From the NCBI RefSeq assembly GCF_003260015.1, contig NZ_QCXS01000003.1, positions 1,044,315 through 1,108,314 of the forward strand: a stretch of DNA of 64,000 nt. Direction: 5' to 3'. The notes beneath the pieces are model-generated. The model saw nothing but the letters and a program-made list of their open reading frames with translations, did no database searches and had not been told where the DNA came from. Shown here piece after piece: positions 18,511 through 26,992 of this stretch. A program made the translations under genes and the position numbers. The number at the start of each line of letters is the position of its first letter. Within the stretch, counting starts at the first letter, position 1. The stretch is from Nakamurella deserti. Lineage in GTDB: Bacteria > Actinomycetota > Actinomycetes > Mycobacteriales > Nakamurellaceae.

Positions 18511-19353
18511 GTGGCACGCGCGGAACAGCTGACCGGGCCCGACGCCCACCACGGCGAGGGCCCGGTGTGGTGGCCGGAGTGGGGTGGCCTGCGCTGGGTG
18601 GACCTGCTGGCGGGCAGCATCCTGCACCTGGCCGCCGACGGCTCGGTGAGCGACTGGAAGGTCGGGAAGGTGGCGGCGGCGTTCCGGCCCCGCCGGCAGG
18701 GTGGTCTGGTCATCGCCACCGAACGGGACTTCGTCGTCGCCGACGAGCCCGGTGGCGCCCTACGCACACTGGCCACCGTCGTCACCGATCCCGCGTTGCG
18801 CTTCAACGACGGCACCTGCGACCCGGCCGGCCGCTTCCTGTGCGGGACCATGGCCTACGACGAGACGCCCGGCGCCGGGTCGATCCACCGGATCGCCGCC
18901 GACGGCACCCTGGACGTGGTGCTCACCGGGGCGACCGTGTCCAACGGTCTCGAATGGACCGGGGACGGCACCCACGCCTTCTACAACGACACCCCGACCG
19001 GCCGGATCGACGTCTTCGACTCCGACGCCGCCGGCGCTCTCACGGGTCGACGCCCGTTCGTCACCGTGGAGGGCGGTTCGCCCGACGGCCTGACCCTGGA
19101 CGCCGAGGGCGGCGTGTGGGTCGCGCTCTGGGGCGGCGGCGCGGTGCACCACTACGCCGCCGACGGCGCGCTCGTCGAGGTCGTGAAGGTGGACGCCACC
19201 AACGTCACGGCGTGCACCTTCGGCGGTGACGGCTTGGACGAGCTGTTCATCACCACGTCCGCCGAGGGCGACGACGACCACGCCGCCGCCGGTGCGGTGT
19301 TCCACTACTCCGCCGGCGTCCGGGGGCTGCCGGCGGCGACCTTCGCCGGCTGA
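18511..19353 (+). CDS. SMP-30/gluconolactonase family protein
   Basis: A six-bladed beta-propeller lactonase of 280 residues, close to family length. The metal-binding residues expected for SMP-30 enzymes are visible: Glu in HHGEGPVWW, Asn in VSNGLEW and Asp in GSPDGLTLD. The TMAYDETPGAGSIHRI segment matches the family's substrate loop. These enzymes hydrolyse sugar lactones or related esters. The start is the GTG immediately after the DUF2277 stop. Its last 49 nt overlap the 3' end of the membrane-protein gene on the other strand. Confidence 0.85.
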   Translation: MARAEQLTGPDAHHGEGPVWWPEWGGLRWVDLLAGSILHLAADGSVSDWKVGKVAAAFRPRRQGGLVIATERDFVVADEPGGALRTLATVVTDPALRFNDGTCDPAGRFLCGTMAYDETPGAGSIHRIAADGTLDVVLTGATVSNGLEWTGDGTHAFYNDTPTGRIDVFDSDAAGALTGRRPFVTVEGGSPDGLTLDAEGGVWVALWGGGAVHHYAADGALVEVVKVDATNVTACTFGGDGLDELFITTSAEGDDDHAAAGAVFHYSAGVRGLPAATFAG

Positions 19354-20276
19354 GCGGTCCGCAGCGCGGCCCGGACACCGGCGACCACACCGATCAGCAC
19401 CACGGCGGCCGCTCCGAGGGTCGCCCCGTCGGGCTGCACGATCGACTGACCGCGCAGCGCCTGGACCGTGAGCAGCGCGGTGGTGGCGAGCCAGCCGGCG
19501 GCGGCGACCCCGACGAGCCGGGTCCGGACGGCCGTCGACCGCAGCGGCGCCCACCGGCGCGCCACCAGCTCCAGCGCCACCACCAGCAACGGCAGCCCCT
19601 GCAGGGCGTGCATCCCGACGAAGTGCGGGATCCGCAGGTCACCGGCCACCGTGCTCCAGCCGAGCAGCGGCAGTCCGGGTCCCCCGTCGGCGACCCCGAC
19701 GGTGTGCGCCCCGACGACGGTGCCACCGGCCTCGATCTGCGCACCGGTCGGCGCCGTCATCAGGAACGCCACCGCCATCCCGATCAACGCGACGACCACG
19801 CCGGCCCGGACGGCGAGGGTGCGCGCCCGGTCGGGGCCGGGCCGGCGGAACACCATCAGCCCGAGCACCAGGGTGATCACCCAGACCGCCGAGATGGCCA
19901 GCCCCATCACCGCGTACAACGCGGCGTCCACCGGGCTGCCGCCGTTGAAGTGGCTGGTCGTCCCACGCAGTACCGCGCCGACGATGATGACCTGCTCGAC
20001 GCCGAGCAGCACGGCGACCGCCGTTCCCAGCCACCAGGCGGTGCGCCGGGCCCGTGGCAGCTGGTCGATCAGCCAGGCCAGCGACCACGCGTAGACCGCG
20101 ATCGACAGTGAGAACTTGAGCGGCTTGGCCCAGATCGGCGCCCCGGTGAGGATCCGGTCGTCCAGGACGAGGCCGACGACGCTGACCACCGCGCAGACGG
20201 CCATCGCGGCAGCCAGGACGCGGAGCGGACGGTGGCGGCCGAGGACGGCGGGGAGCAGGCGGTGCGAGGTGGTCAT
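19305..20276 (-). CDS. Multi-pass membrane protein, unknown function
   Basis: A 323-residue protein with about eight hydrophobic segments. Notable conserved-looking stretches are the first periplasm-like loop DRILTGAPIWAKPLKFSLS, a GTTSHFNGG motif near residue 107, and LRIPHFVGMHALQGLPL, which carries two His within membrane boundaries and could bind metal or a proton-coupled substrate. I recognise the pattern from actinobacterial hypothetical proteins but know no function. It follows the MerR regulator gene on the same strand (135-nt gap) and overlaps the SMP-30 gene tail to tail by 49 nt. Confidence 0.75.
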   Translation of the reverse strand: MTTSHRLLPAVLGRHRPLRVLAAAMAVCAVVSVVGLVLDDRILTGAPIWAKPLKFSLSIAVYAWSLAWLIDQLPRARRTAWWLGTAVAVLLGVEQVIIVGAVLRGTTSHFNGGSPVDAALYAVMGLAISAVWVITLVLGLMVFRRPGPDRARTLAVRAGVVVALIGMAVAFLMTAPTGAQIEAGGTVVGAHTVGVADGGPGLPLLGWSTVAGDLRIPHFVGMHALQGLPLLVVALELVARRWAPLRSTAVRTRLVGVAAAGWLATTALLTVQALRGQSIVQPDGATLGAAAVVLIGVVAGVRAALRTAQPAKVAAGSPRTPAE

Positions 20277-20411
20277 GGTGGTCTCCGTTCGGGGGCGTGC
20301 GGCAGCGACCTCCGGGCCGACGGCGGCGGAGGGAACGGTGGAGCGAGGTGCGGGCCGAACAGGACCGGACCGTCACCGAGCGGGGCGGCCGGGAAGCGCG
20401 GGACGACCGGG

Positions 20412-21047
20412 TCAGGGGGTGTGGGGGTACTGCTTGCGCGAGATGTGCTCCTGCACCATCCGGCGCATCGCCATCAACAGCACGTCGCCGAGAACCGTTC
20501 CTACGACCACGGTCTCGACGACGGACTCGCGGCCACCGACGGTGGCGGCGACCTCCTCCAGGTCCGCCTCGGCGACGATCTCCGCCGCCGTGGCGCACGC
20601 GGTGATGAGGACGTCGTAACTGTGCACGCCGACGTGGTCGAGGGTGGCGAGGACATCCGCGGCGGCCAGCCTCCCGGGGTTGCCCTCGTGCACCGTCCAG
20701 CCCCGGCGGGCGGCCAGCTCGTCCACCCGGGCGAGAGCCCGCTCCCGGTCCAGCGGGCCGGCGGTCGCCGCGAACCGGCTGACCGACAGCTGGGCCGCGT
20801 GCAGGACCTCACCCAGGGGGCGATCCTGGTCGGCCATCGCGGCGATGACCTCCGACGTCCGTGAGACCGACAGCCCCCCGACGTCCATCAGGGCCCGGAT
20901 CATCCCCAGTCGCCGGACGTGGGTGTCGTCGTAGCTGCTCTGCGTCTGGCTCGTGCGGACCCCGGGATGCAGCAGGCCCTCACGGAGGTAGAACTTGACC
21001 GTGGCGACCGGGATCCCCGACCGTTCGCTCAGCTCCGCCATCCGCAT
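20412..21047 (-). CDS. MerR family transcriptional regulator
   Basis: A 211-residue regulator with an N-terminal winged HTH typical of MerR: MRMAELSERSGIPVATVKFY with a basic wing, then SSYDDTHVRRLGMIRALMDV. The remaining 140 residues form a helical effector domain without the Cys pattern of metal-sensing members, so the signal is probably organic. The gene sits between a Pr6Pr membrane gene (upstream, 33 nt) and another membrane gene (downstream), all on one strand, and probably controls one or both. Confidence 0.85.
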   Translation of the reverse strand: MRMAELSERSGIPVATVKFYLREGLLHPGVRTSQTQSSYDDTHVRRLGMIRALMDVGGLSVSRTSEVIAAMADQDRPLGEVLHAAQLSVSRFAATAGPLDRERALARVDELAARRGWTVHEGNPGRLAAADVLATLDHVGVHSYDVLITACATAAEIVAEADLEEVAATVGGRESVVETVVVGTVLGDVLLMAMRRMVQEHISRKQYPHTP

Positions 21048-21080
21048 ATTGGAGAGCGTAGCTTTCGAGAGTGGTGCTGT

Positions 21081-21722
21081 CTAGTGGCTGGGGGTCGCCG
21101 GATGCGACCGGCTGACCGCGAAGACCAGCGAGCCCACCACGAGCAACGCCAGCAGGATGCCCACGCACACCACGGCGACGGAACCGTAGCCGTTCGCCGG
21201 ATCGAGGAACGGATACGGCACCCAGCCGTCGGTGGCCCCCCGCACTAGCACGACGACCAGCCAGACCAGCGGATACAGCAGCACCACCCACACCCGCCGG
21301 GCGGCCAGCGGCGACCGGTCACGGAACACGATCCAGTCGAGCAGCCCGTAGACGGGGGTGACGATGTGCAGCACCGTGTTCGCCCACGGGACCGGCACCC
21401 CACCGGCCTCGCCGAGCGGCGCGAGCAGCAGGCCGTAGACCACACCCACGATGACGATGTAGGTCGCCACCGACGCCCGCACCAGGCTGAGCAGCTCCGC
21501 GGCCCGGGCCGACCGGGGCCTCGCCGCCGGCGTGATGACCAGGTAGACCGCGGCGAGCAGCAGGTTCGACTGCACGGTGAAGAAGCCGAAGAAGTTGAAG
21601 AATTGCAGCGTGGTCCGCGAGCTGATGTCGACGACGGTGGCCACGACGGCGGCGACGACCGCGAGTGCCACCACCACCCGCAGCACACGGGCGGCGACGG
21701 GAGGTGCCGGGTACGGGGTCAC
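21081..21722 (-). CDS. Pr6Pr family membrane protein
   Basis: A 213-residue integral membrane protein with six predicted helices, matching the Pr6Pr (six-helix) family seen in actinobacteria. Recognisable features are FNFFGFFTVQSNLLLAAVYL, WANTVLHIVTPVYGLLDWIV (conserved His-Pro-Asp positions), and the long periplasmic turn GWVPYPFLDPANGYG before the last helix. Function unknown; distant relatives include FAR-17a/AIG1-type membrane proteins. It heads a three-gene run with the MerR regulator. Confidence 0.8.
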   Translation of the reverse strand: MTPYPAPPVAARVLRVVVALAVVAAVVATVVDISSRTTLQFFNFFGFFTVQSNLLLAAVYLVITPAARPRSARAAELLSLVRASVATYIVIVGVVYGLLLAPLGEAGGVPVPWANTVLHIVTPVYGLLDWIVFRDRSPLAARRVWVVLLYPLVWLVVVLVRGATDGWVPYPFLDPANGYGSVAVVCVGILLALLVVGSLVFAVSRSHPATPSH

Positions 21723-21825
21723 GTCCGCTCCTCGGTTCGGTAACCGCCCGATCGTAGAACGCCCGGTTCACGCTGCACGGACCCCCGGTCCGGACGACGA
21801 TGGGGTCACCATCCGAGGAGGCGGC

Positions 21826-22341
21826 ATGACAGCGGAACCGACCGGACGTGTGGAGCTGCGGGCGGGTGGCGGCTGCGATCTCGTCGTCCAGCGCAGCCTG
21901 GCGTCGCCCCCCGAGGAGGTGTGGGCCACGCTGACCGAGCCCGACCGCACGGCGCGGTGGTTCGGGATGTGGAAGGGCGAGCCCGGCGAGGGCCGGACCG
22001 TGCACCTGCGGTCCGGGTTCGAGGAGGGCACGCCGTGGAACGACGTGCTGATCCGGGTGTGCCGACCGCCGGCACGGTTGGAGGTGTCGATGACCGACGA
22101 CGCCGCGAGCTGGGAGCTGGCCGTGACCGTGGCGGCGGCTCCGGGCGGAGCGCTGCTGACGCTGACCCAGCGGCTGCCCGACACCGCCGGCGTCGCGGAC
22201 CTCGGTCCCGGCTGGGAGTACTACCTGGACATGTTCGTCGCCGCGCACACCGGCGCGGCGCCACCGTCGTTCGACGACTACCACCCGGCGCAGTCGGCCT
22301 GGTTCAGCGACCAGGTCGACCGCTCTGCGGACATGCCCTGA
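21826..22341 (+). CDS. SRPBCC (AHSA1-like) domain protein
   Basis: A 171-residue single-domain protein of the START/SRPBCC fold. The N-terminal strand and helix LVVQRSLASPPEEVWATLTE and the tryptophan-rich turn RWFGMWKGEPGEG are typical of AHSA1-like proteins. The C-terminal helix GWEYYLDMFVAAH closes the cavity. These proteins bind hydrophobic ligands or act in polyketide or toxin pathways; no specific role can be given. The ATG at 21826 has a good GAGGAG Shine-Dalgarno at about 21815. The DinB-like gene follows 49 nt downstream. Confidence 0.8.
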   Translation: MTAEPTGRVELRAGGGCDLVVQRSLASPPEEVWATLTEPDRTARWFGMWKGEPGEGRTVHLRSGFEEGTPWNDVLIRVCRPPARLEVSMTDDAASWELAVTVAAAPGGALLTLTQRLPDTAGVADLGPGWEYYLDMFVAAHTGAAPPSFDDYHPAQSAWFSDQVDRSADMP

Positions 22342-22390
22342 CCGGAAGCGCTGCCACGGTGAGGGGCACCCTGCGAGCGAGAGGACCGTC

Positions 22391-22951
22391 ATGACCACCA
22401 CCGCCGTCACCTGGAACGACGAGCTGCTGCTGCAGCTGACCTGGCACTGGGAGCAGCAACTGCGACCGCGGTTGACCGGACTGACCGACGACGAGTACTT
22501 CTGGGAGCCGGTCGCCGGCTGCTGGAGCCTGCGACCGCGGGGAACCACCACCACACCCATCACCGGCGGGTCGGGCGACTGGCAGATCGAGTTCGCCGCA
22601 CCCGCACCGGAGCCCGCGCCGGTCACCACGATCGCGTGGCGGCTGGGACACCTGCTGGTCGGGGTGCTCGGAGCGCGGATCGCCTCCCACTTCGGCGGCC
22701 CGCCGGTGGACTACTTCGGCTACGACTACCCGGGGACCGCCGACGCGGCGCTGGCGCAGCTGGACGGGATGTACGCCGCGTGGGTCGCCGGCGTCCGCTC
22801 GCTCGGCGAGGACGGACTGCACCGGGCGTGCGGCGAGGGCGGCTTCGAGACCCTGTCGATGGCCGCTCTGGTGCTGCACATCCACCGGGAGCTGATCCAC
22901 CACGGCGCCGAGATCGCCCTGCTGCGGGACCTCCACGCCCACCGGAGCTGA
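22391..22951 (+). CDS. DinB/DUF664-like four-helix metalloenzyme-fold protein
   Basis: A 186-residue protein with the DinB-like four-helix layout. The metal-binding histidines expected in the family are present: one in WRLGHLLVGVLG, and two in HIHRELIHHGAEIALLRD at the C terminus. Such proteins include mycothiol- or bacillithiol-dependent transferases and maleylpyruvate isomerase relatives, so a thiol-transferase role in an actinomycete is plausible but unproven. It is cotranscribed with the SRPBCC gene. Confidence 0.8.
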   Translation: MTTTAVTWNDELLLQLTWHWEQQLRPRLTGLTDDEYFWEPVAGCWSLRPRGTTTTPITGGSGDWQIEFAAPAPEPAPVTTIAWRLGHLLVGVLGARIASHFGGPPVDYFGYDYPGTADAALAQLDGMYAAWVAGVRSLGEDGLHRACGEGGFETLSMAALVLHIHRELIHHGAEIALLRDLHAHRS

Positions 22952-22969
22952 GACCGGTCGCCCTGAGGC

Positions 22970-23043
22970 GCCTCGCTTCCGGGGCGGATTCCTCTCACCG
23001 GTGAGAGCAATCCGCCCCACGTCGAGCGGAGGACCGCGTTCCC
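22970..23043. repeat. Palindromic repeat, copy 1
   Basis: About 74 nt. The core 22981-23018 is a near-perfect inverted repeat: a 10-nt arm GGGGCGGATT, one mismatch, a perfect 16-nt palindrome CTCTCACCGGTGAGAG, one mismatch, then AATCCGCCCC. Flanking bases GCCTCGCTTCC on the left and a segment ending GACCGCGTTCCC on the right are shared with copy 2 at 23598. It lies between the DinB-like gene and the 3' end of the small membrane gene and may also act as a terminator. Confidence 0.85.
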
Positions 23044-23103
23044 GGCCCGATCCGCCCCGGACCGTGCGGACCGACACGCCTCCGGCAGCGCTCCCCGGGC
23101 GCC

Positions 23104-23565
23104 TCAGGCGTCCGGGGTCGGCGACTCCCCGGCTCGACGGGCCGCCAACGAGCGGAACAGGACGGTGAAGTAGAACCCCCACCCGACGGACGCGAGCGCG
23201 TTCCAGGCCGGAAAACCCAGCCAGTCCTCCAGGGACGCCCACAACCCCAACCCGCTGAGGACGATCGGGATCGGCAGCAGGTGCCACAGCCGTCGCGCGG
23301 GCAGCACCGGGTAGTGCCGTTCCCGGTCCTCGCCGGACAGCGAACGGACGAAGTCCGCGTTGCTCCGCATCGCCGTGCGCACGAAGGCCGCGACGACCGC
23401 CAGGCTTGCGACCACGAGCGCGACGACCACCCACCCGCGGACCGGGCGCACCGTCATGACGTACAGCAGGAGTCCGCCGGTGAGGAGAAGCATCGCCGAC
23501 AGCCACCACCACAGGCGGCCGAGCGGTTTCGTCGGGCGCCCGTCGCGCGTCCGTGGCCCGGTCAT
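23104..23565 (-). CDS. Small membrane protein between two repeat copies
   Basis: A 153-residue protein with a basic N terminus and four hydrophobic segments (LWWWLSAMLLLTGGLLLYVM, WVVVALVVASLAVVAAFV, LWHLLPIPIVLSGLGLW and one near the C terminus), with a hydrophilic cytoplasmic loop containing SLSGEDRERHYPVLP between the second and third. No family recognised. The gene is bracketed by two copies of the same palindromic repeat, which suggests it may have been inserted or duplicated as a unit. Confidence 0.65.
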   Translation of the reverse strand: MTGPRTRDGRPTKPLGRLWWWLSAMLLLTGGLLLYVMTVRPVRGWVVVALVVASLAVVAAFVRTAMRSNADFVRSLSGEDRERHYPVLPARRLWHLLPIPIVLSGLGLWASLEDWLGFPAWNALASVGWGFYFTVLFRSLAARRAGESPTPDA

Positions 23566-23597
23566 CCGCTCCTTCTACCAGCCGGCTGCTCTCGGGT

Positions 23598-23668
23598 GCC
23601 TCACTTCCGGGGCGGATCGCTCCCACCGGTGAGCGAAATCCGCCCCACAGCGGGCGGACCGCGTTCCC
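23598..23668. repeat. Palindromic repeat, copy 2
   Basis: A second copy of the repeat at 22970, offset by 628 nt and in the same orientation. The outer arms GGGGCGGAT / ATCCGCCCC (23609-23646) are fully conserved and the central ACCGGT is kept, while the inner stem has several changes. Shared flanks are GCCTCACTTCC on the left and GACCGCGTTCCC on the right. It lies 5' of the small membrane gene and 3' of the ATP-grasp gene. Confidence 0.85.
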
Positions 23669-23711
23669 AGCTCCATCGGACCCGATCCATCCGAGGCTGC
23701 GACGGCCTCGA

Positions 23712-25199
23712 CTACTCCTGGATCCAGGTGTCCTTCGAGCCGCCGCCCTGCGAGGAGTTGACCAGCAGTCCCTCGGACCGCAGCGCCACCCGGGTGAGCC
23801 CCACCGGTGGCACCACCACGTCGGTCATCGAGTGGGCGAAGGCGAAGATCCGCAGGTCCACGTGCCGGGGCCGGAGTCCGTCGCCGATCAGGGTGGGGTG
23901 CGTGGAGAACCGGACGACGTCCTGCGCGATGTAGCGCTCGGGGCGGGCGGCCACGGCGGCCTCGACCGCCGCCACCTGCGACGGCGTGAGGTCGGGGCCG
24001 ATCATCACGCCCTCGCCGCCGGAGCCGTCGACGGGTTTGACCACCAGGTCGCCCATCCGGCCGCGCACCGCGTCGTACTGGCCCGGATCGGCCAGCACCC
24101 AGGTGCCCACGTCGTCCAGGATCGGGTCCTCGCCGAGATAGAACCGGATCATCGGTCCGACGAAGGCGTAGATCGCCTTGTCGTCGGCGACCCCGTTCCC
24201 GGGCGCGTTGGCCATCGTCAGGGTGCCGGCGGCCATCGCGTCCCGGATCAGCCCACCGGGCCCGTCGGCCCGGTCGATCAGCTCGTCGCTACCGGTGCGC
24301 CGGTAGATCACGTCGATCCGCGCGGTCGTGTCCCCGATTGCGGCGGCGACCCCGTCGCCGTCGGCCACCAGCTGTCCGGGCAGCACGACGGGGACGCCGA
24401 GCTCGGCGGCCAGCAGACGGTGCTCGTACCAGGCCGAGTTCGCCGGCCCGTCCGACAGCACCACCGCGGACGGCACCTCGGCGCGGCAGCGCGGCGGCCG
24501 CACGGACGTGAGCGCCGCCCGGAACATCGCCCCCAGCGTCTCCGGCGACCGGACGGCCGGCACGGTGCCGACCAGTTCGGGCAGCGCCGCCGCGGCGGTC
24601 CGCCGGTTGGCCAGCGCGTAGGCACTGCCCGACGGGACCTGCAGGTTGTCCTCGAGCACCACCCAGCGGCCGGCCTCGTCGGTGAGCAGATCGATGCCGT
24701 AGACCACGGCGCGCGGCACGTCGGCGGGCACCAGACCGACGGCGGCCGGCAGCCAACCCGGGGCGCCGCGGACCAGGGCCTCCGGGATGATGCCGGCCGC
24801 GACGATGGCGGCCGCGGCCCCGTCGGGACGGTCGGTGTAGACGTCGGCGAGGAAGGCGTTCAACGCCCGGGCCCGCTGGCCGGCACCGTCGGACAGCATC
24901 CGCCAGGTGTCCGCGCCGATGATGCGCGGCACCGCGTCCAGCGGGAACACCTGCTCCTTGAGGTGGCCTCCGACCGGGGCGGTGAAGATCATGCCCTCCC
25001 GCTGCCGCAGCGCGTGCAGCTCCCGCACGCGCTCGGCGAGGGCGGCCGGCCCCAGCGCGTCCAGCGCGGCCAACACCGGCGCGTACACCGGGCGGATCCC
25101 ACCGGAGGTGTCCAGCGCCTCGTCCAGCGGCGGCGCGCCGTAGCCGTCGAGCAACGGGGACACGGGGGTGCCTGCGGTCGGGTCGGCGGGGCCGGCCAT
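23712..25199 (-). CDS. Circularly permuted ATP-grasp protein (DUF404/407 type)
   Basis: A 495-residue protein of the circularly permuted ATP-grasp family. Conserved stretches are visible in order: GMIFTAPVGGHLKEQVFPLD, a GADTWRMLSDG segment, ALNAFLADVYTD, VYGIDLLTDEAGRWVVLEDN (with the family's LEDN acidic pair), DVIYRRTGSDELIDR, GNGVADDKAIYAFVG and LVVKPVDGSGGEGV (the ATP-binding Lys and Gly-rich loop). ATP-grasp enzymes join a carboxylate to an amine using ATP. This family commonly occurs with alpha-E and transglutaminase genes, which are absent here. The ATG at 25199 shares its A with the TGA stop of the amidotransferase gene upstream, so the two are translationally coupled. Product unknown. 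Confidence 0.87.
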   Translation of the reverse strand: MAGPADPTAGTPVSPLLDGYGAPPLDEALDTSGGIRPVYAPVLAALDALGPAALAERVRELHALRQREGMIFTAPVGGHLKEQVFPLDAVPRIIGADTWRMLSDGAGQRARALNAFLADVYTDRPDGAAAAIVAAGIIPEALVRGAPGWLPAAVGLVPADVPRAVVYGIDLLTDEAGRWVVLEDNLQVPSGSAYALANRRTAAAALPELVGTVPAVRSPETLGAMFRAALTSVRPPRCRAEVPSAVVLSDGPANSAWYEHRLLAAELGVPVVLPGQLVADGDGVAAAIGDTTARIDVIYRRTGSDELIDRADGPGGLIRDAMAAGTLTMANAPGNGVADDKAIYAFVGPMIRFYLGEDPILDDVGTWVLADPGQYDAVRGRMGDLVVKPVDGSGGEGVMIGPDLTPSQVAAVEAAVAARPERYIAQDVVRFSTHPTLIGDGLRPRHVDLRIFAFAHSMTDVVVPPVGLTRVALRSEGLLVNSSQGGGSKDTWIQE

Positions 25200-26992
25200 C
25201 AGCGGATCACGTGCTGCTGCAGCCACATCTCGAGCAGCCCGACCTGCCAGAGCTGATTGGACCCGAGGTTGGTCCGGTGGGTGTTCGGGTCGGCGAGCAG
25301 CATGTCCAGGTACTCCGGCCGGAACAGTCCCCGCTCCACGGCCGCCGGTGCGCGCAGCGCCTCACGGACCCGGTCGAGGTACCGGCCCTGCAGGCTGATG
25401 ATGGCCGGCACCGGGAAGTGTCCCTTCGTCCGGTCGATGACCGCCGACGGCAGCAGCGTCCGGGACGCCTCCTTGAGCACACCCTTGCCGCCGTGCGCGA
25501 GCTTGAGTTCCGGCGGGATCGCCGCGCACAGCTCGACGAACTCGTGGTCCAGGAACGGCACCCGCGCCTCGAGACCCCAGGCCATCGTCATGGTGTCGAC
25601 CCGCTTCACCGGGTCGTCGACCAGCATCACCAGCGAGTCCAGGCGCAGCGCCCGGTCCAGGGCGGAGTCGGCACCCGGGCGGGCGAAGTGCTCGCGGGCG
25701 AGGTCGCGGCTCGGGTCACCGTCGAGGAACCACCGCGGCTGCAGGATGGCTCCCAGCTCGGTGTGCGTCCGGTCGAAGAAGTTCGCCGAGTAGGCGGCCA
25801 GGGCGGCGTCGGGGTCGCCGGGATCGACGCCGGCCAGCGGCGGGTACCACTCGTAGCCGGCCAGGATCTCGTCCGCGCCCTGCCCCGACTGGACGACCTT
25901 GACGTGCTGGGATACCTGTTGCGACAGCAGGTAGAACGCCACGCAGTCGTGGCTGACCATCGGCTCGCTCATCGCCTGTACGGCGCCGTCCAGCCCGTCC
26001 AGCACGTCGGCGGAGGGGATCAGCAGCTGGTGGTGGTCGGTGCCGAACTCCTGCGCGACGAGGTCGGAGTACCGGAACTCGTCGCCCTCGTAGTCGCCCA
26101 CCCGCTCGAAGCCGATGCTGAAGGTCGACAGATCCCGCTGCCCTTCCGCGGCGAGCAGCGCGACGACGACGGACGAGTCGATACCGCCGGACAGCAGCAC
26201 CCCGACGGGCACGTCGGCGACCATCCGTCGCTTCACCGCGGTCCGCAATGTGTCCAGGAGCAGCTGCTGCCACTCCTTCTCGCCCAGTCCGGCGTACTGC
26301 GGATCGCGGGCGTGGGTGGGTGACCAGTACTGCGTGTCGGTGTGCCGGCCGTCGGTCCCGATGACCCGGACGGTCGCCGGCGGCAGCTTGCGCACCCCGG
26401 ACAGGATGGTCAGCGGCGGCGGCACCACCGCGTGGAAGGTCATGTAGTGGTTCAGGGCGACCGGGTTGATGTCGGTGTCGACGTCGCCGCCGGCCAGGAT
26501 CGCCGGCAGCGACGAGGCGAACCGCAGCCGCCCGGGTGCGGCCGACAGGTACAGCGGCTTGATGCCGAGCCGGTCGCGGGCCATGATCACCCGGCCGCTG
26601 TCCCGCTCGACCACGACCACCGCGAACATGCCGCGGAGATGCTGCACGAAGTCGGTGCCCCAGCGGTGGTACGCCTTGAGGATCACCTCGGTGTCGGAGG
26701 TGGAGAAGAAGCGGTAGCCGTGACCCGACAACTCGGCGCGGAGCTCCCGGTAGTTGTAGATGCAGCCGTTGAACACCGCGACGAGCCCGAGCTCCGGGTC
26801 CAGCATCGGCTGCGCGCCGGCGTCGGACAGGTCGATGATCGACAGCCGCCGGTGGGCCAGCGCGAACCGGCCGCTCTGCCACAGGCCCTGCCCGTCCGGG
26901 CCCCGTGGTTCGAGCACGCACGACATCCGCGCGACCGCCTCGACGTCGGCGGCGTGGCCGTCGAACCGGATCTCCCCGCTCAGGCCGCACAC
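25199..26992 (-). CDS. Asparagine-synthetase-like glutamine amidotransferase (NAGGN-type)
   Basis: A 597-residue two-domain enzyme. The N-terminal class II glutaminase domain needs Cys immediately after the initiator, which fixes the GTG start at 26992 (V/M-CGLSGEIRFDG), with a strong GGAGG upstream. PRGPDGQG, FNGCIYNYREL and STSDTEV follow. The C-terminal synthetase domain has the PP-loop VLLSGGIDSSVVVALL and the later LEARVPFLDHEF motif. The sequence resembles the asparagine-synthase-family amidotransferase that caps N-acetylglutaminylglutamine to its amide (NAGGN, an osmolyte) rather than classical AsnB. However, the usual partner, a GNAT/ATP-grasp synthetase, is absent; a circularly permuted ATP-grasp gene follows with overlapping start. 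The amide acceptor is therefore unknown. Confidence 0.85.
   Translation of the reverse strand: MCGLSGEIRFDGHAADVEAVARMSCVLEPRGPDGQGLWQSGRFALAHRRLSIIDLSDAGAQPMLDPELGLVAVFNGCIYNYRELRAELSGHGYRFFSTSDTEVILKAYHRWGTDFVQHLRGMFAVVVVERDSGRVIMARDRLGIKPLYLSAAPGRLRFASSLPAILAGGDVDTDINPVALNHYMTFHAVVPPPLTILSGVRKLPPATVRVIGTDGRHTDTQYWSPTHARDPQYAGLGEKEWQQLLLDTLRTAVKRRMVADVPVGVLLSGGIDSSVVVALLAAEGQRDLSTFSIGFERVGDYEGDEFRYSDLVAQEFGTDHHQLLIPSADVLDGLDGAVQAMSEPMVSHDCVAFYLLSQQVSQHVKVVQSGQGADEILAGYEWYPPLAGVDPGDPDAALAAYSANFFDRTHTELGAILQPRWFLDGDPSRDLAREHFARPGADSALDRALRLDSLVMLVDDPVKRVDTMTMAWGLEARVPFLDHEFVELCAAIPPELKLAHGGKGVLKEASRTLLPSAVIDRTKGHFPVPAIISLQGRYLDRVREALRAPAAVERGLFRPEYLDMLLADPNTHRTNLGSNQLWQVGLLEMWLQQHVIR

Noticed and set aside
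22981-23646. Insertion sequence ends (terminal inverted repeats) around the small membrane gene
   Set aside because: The two copies are in the same orientation and each is self-palindromic; the enclosed gene is not a transposase and no target duplication is visible.
25199-26992. Lasso-peptide or similar RiPP cyclase cluster because of the asparagine-synthetase-like gene
   Set aside because: The glutaminase domain with N-terminal Cys is intact, no precursor or B1/B2 protease genes are present, and the sequence resembles NAGGN-type amidotransferases.
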